Origin: Halalkalibacter oceani
Lineage (GTDB): Bacteria > Bacillota > Bacilli > Bacillales > Bacillaceae_D
Assembly (NCBI RefSeq): GCF_040544555.1
Contig: NZ_JBEPKD010000004.1
Span: forward strand, 134,371 to 198,370
Direction: 5' to 3'
DNA: 64,000 nucleotides
In this document: positions 60,716 through 64,000 of the stretch, one piece after another
Layout of the letters: every line of letters begins with the position of its first letter
How positions within the stretch are numbered: the first letter of the stretch is position 1
The notes under the pieces: generated by a model
What the model was told of the DNA's origin: nothing
Seen by the model: only the letters and a program-made list of their open reading frames with translations
The model's database searches: none
Translations under genes and position numbers: made by a program

Positions 60716-60753
60716 CAAAAAAACAGCCATTAAAAGAGGAATCAAGGGCTGTC
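60716..60753 (-). terminator. Terminator after the aldehyde dehydrogenase gene
   Basis: On the minus strand ACAGCC pairs with GGCTGT and TTTTTTTG follows. A further GCATGGA/TCCATGC hairpin lies closer to the dehydrogenase stop (about 60796-60829). Confidence 0.6.
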
Positions 60754-60855
60754 TCAAAAGTCCTCAAATTATCACAATCGTTTCGGGCGCTACCCGCATG
60801 GAAAAGAGCCCCGCGCTCTCTCCATGCTTGTAAACCGTAACGCTTCGTCCTTTTT

Positions 60856-62334
60856 TTATTCAGGGATGTATGGCAGCTCACCGTTTTTTGGTATGTTGAT
60901 AACATGCGTATCCGTATAAGCAAGAAGACCTTCTTTTCCATATTCCCGCCCGATTCCCGACTGCTTCACACCACCGAACGGAAAGCGGACATCCAGCCCT
61001 TGTACAGCTGCTGTATTAATCATCGTCGTCCCTGCCTGGATATGCTTCGCCACCTTAATCGCGTGCTCTTCTTCTCCCCAAACTGAACTCGTCAGTCCAT
61101 AAATACTATCATTTGCCAGCTCAATCGCATGTCTGTCATCATCAAAAGGTAATATCGGGACGGTTGGGCCAAACTGCTCCTCGACCACGATCGGATCATG
61201 ATAATCCGCCTCCAGCACGACCGTCGGCTGCATGAAATAGCCTTCATTGAACAGCTCTTCATCTACGATCCTGCCCAGCTTGATCACTGTTGCCCCTTTG
61301 CTCTCGGCACCATCAATTAAGCTCTGGACATACTCCGCCTGCTTCTTATTGTTCACCGGGCCGATGGTGACTTCTTTATTAAACGGGTCACCTACTCGAA
61401 TCCATTTATTCGCCGCTTCAATATACTTCTCAACAAAGCGGTCATAAATGGAACGGTGAACGTAGATTCGTTTGGCGATCATACATATTTGCCCCGCCGT
61501 TAAAAAGTTGGAAATCACAATGCGCCGCATTGCTCTCTCATCCTCAACATCGAAGTCCTCTAAAACAACCGCCGCATCATTTCCACCCAACTCAAGCGTC
61601 ATCTTCTTGATCGTATCGGCAGCGGCTTTCATGATATGCTTCGCGGTCTCCGTTCCTCCCGTAAAGGCAATTTTCGCCACCTTCGGATTCGACGTCAATT
61701 CGACACCGACATCCGTTTCCCCGTGCACGAGATTCAGAACACCCTTTGGCAGCTCGCCGGCGATGATTTCAATGACTTTGCTGACAGCTAAAGGCGCTAA
61801 CGGACTCGGCTTCAACACCATCGTGTTCCCCGCCAGAAGAGCCGGGGCAATTTTAATCGTTGACAAGGATAGCGGATAATTCCACGGTGTAATCGCCGAT
61901 ACGACCCCGATCCCGTCCCGGGCGATAATCGTTTTCCCACTCTCATGCTCTTGGACTTCATTTTTCAATACTTCTTTTGCATGTTCGCAGGCAAACTCCA
62001 TCCAGGCAAGTGAAACACCGATTTCACCTTCCGAATCATACAGCGGCTTTCCGTGTTCCTTTGATAAGAGATGCGCAATGTCCGGCGCGGCCTCTTTCAT
62101 CCTCTGAATCGCGCTTTTCATCCGCTCGATCCGCTCGTCTATCGCCGTTTCCGTCCAACCCGGAAAAGCGCCGTAAGCCGCCTCTATCGCCTGGACGGCC
62201 TCCTCACGGGTATTAACCGGCGCGTAACCGACAATCTCACTCGGCCGGGTCGGGTTTTCACGAGGGGCCTGCTTTTCCGACCTTATTTTTTCACCATTAA
62301 TAATCGCTTCAGCTATAAATGCTTGATCTGACAT
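60856..62334 (-). CDS. NAD(P)-dependent aldehyde dehydrogenase, succinate-semialdehyde dehydrogenase-like
   Basis: Aldehyde dehydrogenase (492 aa). Catalytic landmarks: ITPWNYPLSLSTIKIAPALL, KPSPLAPL, FTGGTETAKHI, LELGGNDAAVV with general-base Glu, and TAGQICMIAKR with the nucleophilic Cys. FGGVKQSGIGREYG and a short C-terminal tail are typical. The sequence is nearest to the AldB/SSADH-like group with semialdehyde substrates, but substrate cannot be fixed. It is preceded by a region that seems to have lost its former regulator gene (TetR remnant). Confidence 0.9.
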   Translation of the reverse strand: MSDQAFIAEAIINGEKIRSEKQAPRENPTRPSEIVGYAPVNTREEAVQAIEAAYGAFPGWTETAIDERIERMKSAIQRMKEAAPDIAHLLSKEHGKPLYDSEGEIGVSLAWMEFACEHAKEVLKNEVQEHESGKTIIARDGIGVVSAITPWNYPLSLSTIKIAPALLAGNTMVLKPSPLAPLAVSKVIEIIAGELPKGVLNLVHGETDVGVELTSNPKVAKIAFTGGTETAKHIMKAAADTIKKMTLELGGNDAAVVLEDFDVEDERAMRRIVISNFLTAGQICMIAKRIYVHRSIYDRFVEKYIEAANKWIRVGDPFNKEVTIGPVNNKKQAEYVQSLIDGAESKGATVIKLGRIVDEELFNEGYFMQPTVVLEADYHDPIVVEEQFGPTVPILPFDDDRHAIELANDSIYGLTSSVWGEEEHAIKVAKHIQAGTTMINTAAVQGLDVRFPFGGVKQSGIGREYGKEGLLAYTDTHVINIPKNGELPYIPE

Positions 62335-62511
62335 GCTTGACCGTCCTTTCTAAAGAGACAGGATATAATTGACTACATTATGTGTAGTTTGTTCCTCCCT
62401 CTTTCGCCTCTATACTCATCATCAATTGAGAATATATGGCAGCGGTCAATTTTCTTTGTTGCTATAGCAACTATAGAAAAAGATCTCGGTCGAGTCAACT
62501 ATCCTGCTTCG

Positions 62512-62670
62512 TTACCCTTCCTCGACCTTGTTCCACGCCCGGTTATGAATCAAATAAATTTGTTTCGCTAAAAAGGCCGGGGTGTACGGCATGTCGTTTT
62601 TCAGCCAGGCGACGATCGTTCCGATTAAAGCGGCAGAATCATACCAGATGAAAACCTCCATTTGAATTCC
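62512..62670 (-). pseudogene. TetR-family regulator remnant (C-terminal part only)
   Basis: The translation MEVFIWYDSAALIGTIVAWL followed by KNDMPYTPAFLAKQIYLIHN looks like the last helices of TetR/AcrR regulators (pattern Y-x2-x-G-x-I-G-x-x-x-x-W-L-x-N-x-M-x-Y-x-P). There is no DNA-binding domain upstream; instead an MFS remnant on the other strand begins within about 50 bp. A deletion that removed the 5' halves of both genes explains this. Confidence 0.6.
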
Positions 62671-62715
62671 GGCCTTCAGCAGCTTGGATTCACGTCCCTT
62701 GCTCTCTTCGCCATT

Positions 62716-63174
62716 ATCCTTATGCAACGCTCGGCTATACCGACCTGACCGATGCAACGCCTTATGCCTTCCTTATTCTGTTGTATACTGGCAGTCGAAT
62801 TGGGATGGCGCTGTTTTTGATGCCGGTTCAGACAGCAGGGCTAAATCAGCTTCCGGCAAAGCCTTCATGTCCACGGCACGGCGATTTCCAATACAGTTAG
62901 ACAAGTAGCCGGCGCCATAGGGACATCTTTGCTCGTAACGATTATGACAAGCAGAACAAATACTCACCTCGAAAAAATGACAACAGGCGCGGCAAATGCT
63001 GGAGAAGAAAGCCACCTGCTAATGGAAGCCTCCATTCAGGGAATCAATGACGCTTATTTCACCATTCTTCTTCTCGGCTTTATTAGTTTGGTTCTCTCCT
63101 TCTTTATTAAGCGCGCGAGCCAGGCTTCCGGGGAGATCCTTGATGCAAAGGAACAAACGGCAAGCAGATCGTAA
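62716..63174 (+). pseudogene. DHA2-type MFS drug exporter remnant, frameshifted
   Basis: Only the last quarter of a 14-helix EmrB/LmrB-type exporter is present. In frame one: SRIGMALFLMPVQTAGLNQL then PAK; in the next frame: LHVHGTAISNTVRQVAGAIG continuing to TSLLVTIMTS and a last membrane helix, ending ASRS. One extra base near 62865 separates the frames. The N-terminal ten helices are missing. No start or ribosome site, so it is not functional. Confidence 0.7.
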
Positions 63175-63195
63175 AAGCAGACACAAATCCGTTGT

Positions 63196-63292
63196 GAAGA
63201 AGCTGCTGAAAATCGTACGTTTTCAGCAGCTTTTTCGTAATAAGCGTAGCCGTTGCCTGATTTTGCGGGTTTTGCCCTTTGCTTAAGAGCAC
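63196..63292. mobile_element. Partial MITE-like element copy E
   Basis: GAAGCTGCTGAAAA...TTTTCAGCAGCTTTTT with CGTAATAAGCGTAGCCGTTGCCTGATTTTG repeats the left half of copies C and D. AATAAG still pairs with CTTATT near the end, but the GTGGGTTTC stem and the right terminal repeat are missing. It follows the MFS remnant directly. Confidence 0.65.
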
Positions 63293-63662
63293 TTATTCGG
63301 CTTCCCTTACCTCTTCATCTTCTAACACTGTCTCATACTCATCGACTACGGCCCTGCCATTCTCCTCACGAAAAGAAATCACTTCTACACTTTTGTAGTA
63401 ACGCGGTTCGCTCGTTTGCGTGAGATATGTGATCATCACCGAATGCTCGTCTTTCCGCTCTATCTCAAATTCCACAACCCATGGGCTTGAGCAGCAAAGG
63501 ACATAGTTCCAGTCCGTTCCACTAACAGTCTTCTGTTCCTCGATAAATTTTTCTTTTGCTTCGGCAGACATCATCTCATAACGCGGCTTTCCGTCCCGCT
63601 CTTTTAACGCATTTGCCCAAATAAAGGACAGTTCTTCGATGTCTTCAATCCAAGCCTCTTCT
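63293..63662 (-). pseudogene. 5'-truncated hypothetical protein (C-terminal domain fragment)
   Basis: The open frame reads EEEAWIEDIEELSFIWANAL then KERDGKPRYEMMSAEAKEKF and ends VLEDEEVREAE, a soluble alpha/beta domain. The convincing coding pattern starts upstream of the first possible start codon (ATG at 63574), and the frame upstream reaches a stop without any start codon, so the gene has lost its 5' end. The WANALKxRDGxPRYEMMS pattern resembles the extracytoplasmic part of some Bacillaceae membrane-bound regulators; this is from memory. If ATG 63574 were used, a 93 aa protein would result. Confidence 0.55.
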
Positions 63663-63681
63663 TCTGAGGAGGGGGAAAACG

Positions 63682-63930
63682 ATGGACAGAAGAAAGGATG
63701 AGCATGGGCTGCGCTTTACAGAGGAGGATCGCAAGAAAGTGTTTCAAAAAATTAAGGAACAGGAGGCCGGCAATGGTGATCAACCGGGGGGAACGATTGC
63801 TGCAAGGCTGAAAAAGGCTGTTCCGCTTTCGGCATCGATCATTGTCCTCATTCTCTTCGCCGGGCTGCTTCTTCTAACCATCAACGAGAGCCTGTTTACG
63901 CAAACTTTGACAGAGGGTATCTTGCGCTAA
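63682..63930 (+). CDS. Small single-helix membrane protein, probably N-terminal part of an anti-sigma-like protein
   Basis: 82 aa: a charged cytoplasmic part (MDRRKDEHGLRFTEEDRKKV), one membrane helix (residues about 48-68, VPLSASIIVLILFAGLLLLT) and only about 14 residues outside before the stop. A very good GAGGAGGGGG ribosome site precedes the ATG. Bacillaceae regulators with this kind of N-terminus normally continue into a large outer domain, so this looks truncated. The fragment of such a domain lies head-to-head on the other strand just upstream. Confidence 0.6.
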   Translation: MDRRKDEHGLRFTEEDRKKVFQKIKEQEAGNGDQPGGTIAARLKKAVPLSASIIVLILFAGLLLLTINESLFTQTLTEGILR

Positions 63931-64000
63931 CGGACAGCCTTTGCATTCTTTCGGTCGTGTGTATTTTAACGTCTCGTATCTCGCGTCGTAACTGTCGTAC

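Noticed and set aside
1..64000. CRISPR arrays, tRNA or rRNA genes, prophage and transposase genes
   Set aside because: I looked for regularly spaced repeats, tRNA cloverleaf motifs, rRNA-like sequence and DDE or serine/tyrosine recombinase motifs and saw none.

Overview
The window is chromosomal DNA from a low-to-moderate G+C Gram-positive rod of the family Bacillaceae. Support comes from strong GGAGG-type ribosome binding sites, CcpA cre boxes, a perfect CIRCE element, a Bacillus-type Fur box, a TPP riboswitch, lipoproteins with a Cys lipobox, an SLH-anchored surface protein, a collagen-like exosporium-type protein and a bacterial NO synthase. Many sodium-coupled or binding-protein-dependent carboxylate transporters and very acidic exported proteins hint at a salt- or alkali-adapted species, but this is inference. 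I saw no rRNA, tRNA, CRISPR array, prophage or transposase gene.

Layout. 0-4.6 kb: CaiB/BaiF CoA transferase (cut by the window edge) and a TctCBA tripartite tricarboxylate transporter with an upstream cre site. 4.9-8.7 kb: ABC-F protein, NO synthase, glutathione peroxidase. 8.9-12.9 kb: trehalose operon treP-treA-treR with two TreR operators. 13-15.7 kb: SpoVB-like flippase and a LysM/M14 peptidase. 15.7-18.7 kb: a nested repeat insertion, an ExaC-type aldehyde dehydrogenase and its DUF779 partner. 18.9-26.6 kb: a 25-residue peptide gene, two beta-hydroxyacid dehydrogenases with a GntR regulator, a sigma-54 activator carrying an intracellular substrate-binding-protein domain, and an NSS symporter. 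27-31 kb: small lipoprotein, collagen-like/beta-helix protein, CIRCE-controlled htpG. 31-34.3 kb: 2-hydroxycarboxylate transporter, isocitrate/tartrate dehydrogenase-like enzyme and GntR regulator. 35-39.2 kb: truA and an SLH-anchored M14 peptidase. 39.6-41.6 kb: an A+T-rich agr-like quorum-sensing locus whose kinase-like protein lacks catalytic motifs. 41.6-46.6 kb: GlaH glutarate hydroxylase with a structured leader, acyl ligase plus SDR pair, Bcr-type exporter. 46.6-52.5 kb: PucR regulator and DctPQM TRAP transporter. 52.7-56.5 kb: ascorbate-type PTS with a PRD regulator that carries the EIIA domain. 56.6-62.3 kb: Fur-boxed nitroreductase, thiC with TPP riboswitch, MFS transporter, aldehyde dehydrogenase. 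62.5-64 kb: decayed genes.

Two things stand out. First, a miniature transposable element family (about 130-175 bp, terminal inverted repeats, 7-9 bp target duplications) occurs as three single copies, one nested copy and one partial copy. Its core folds into a long hairpin with an invariant GTGGGTTTC loop, and an unrelated-looking element at 8.7 kb keeps the same loop and fold with different, compensating stems. Second, the agr-like cassette encodes AgrB and an AgrD-like propeptide but a receptor without the phospho-acceptor His or G boxes, and no response regulator.

Most genes serve uptake and oxidation of organic acids or aldehydes under CcpA control; cre boxes precede tctC, the 2HCT gene and dctP, with another between dctP and dctQ. 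Assignments rest on motif recognition only; no database search was possible.
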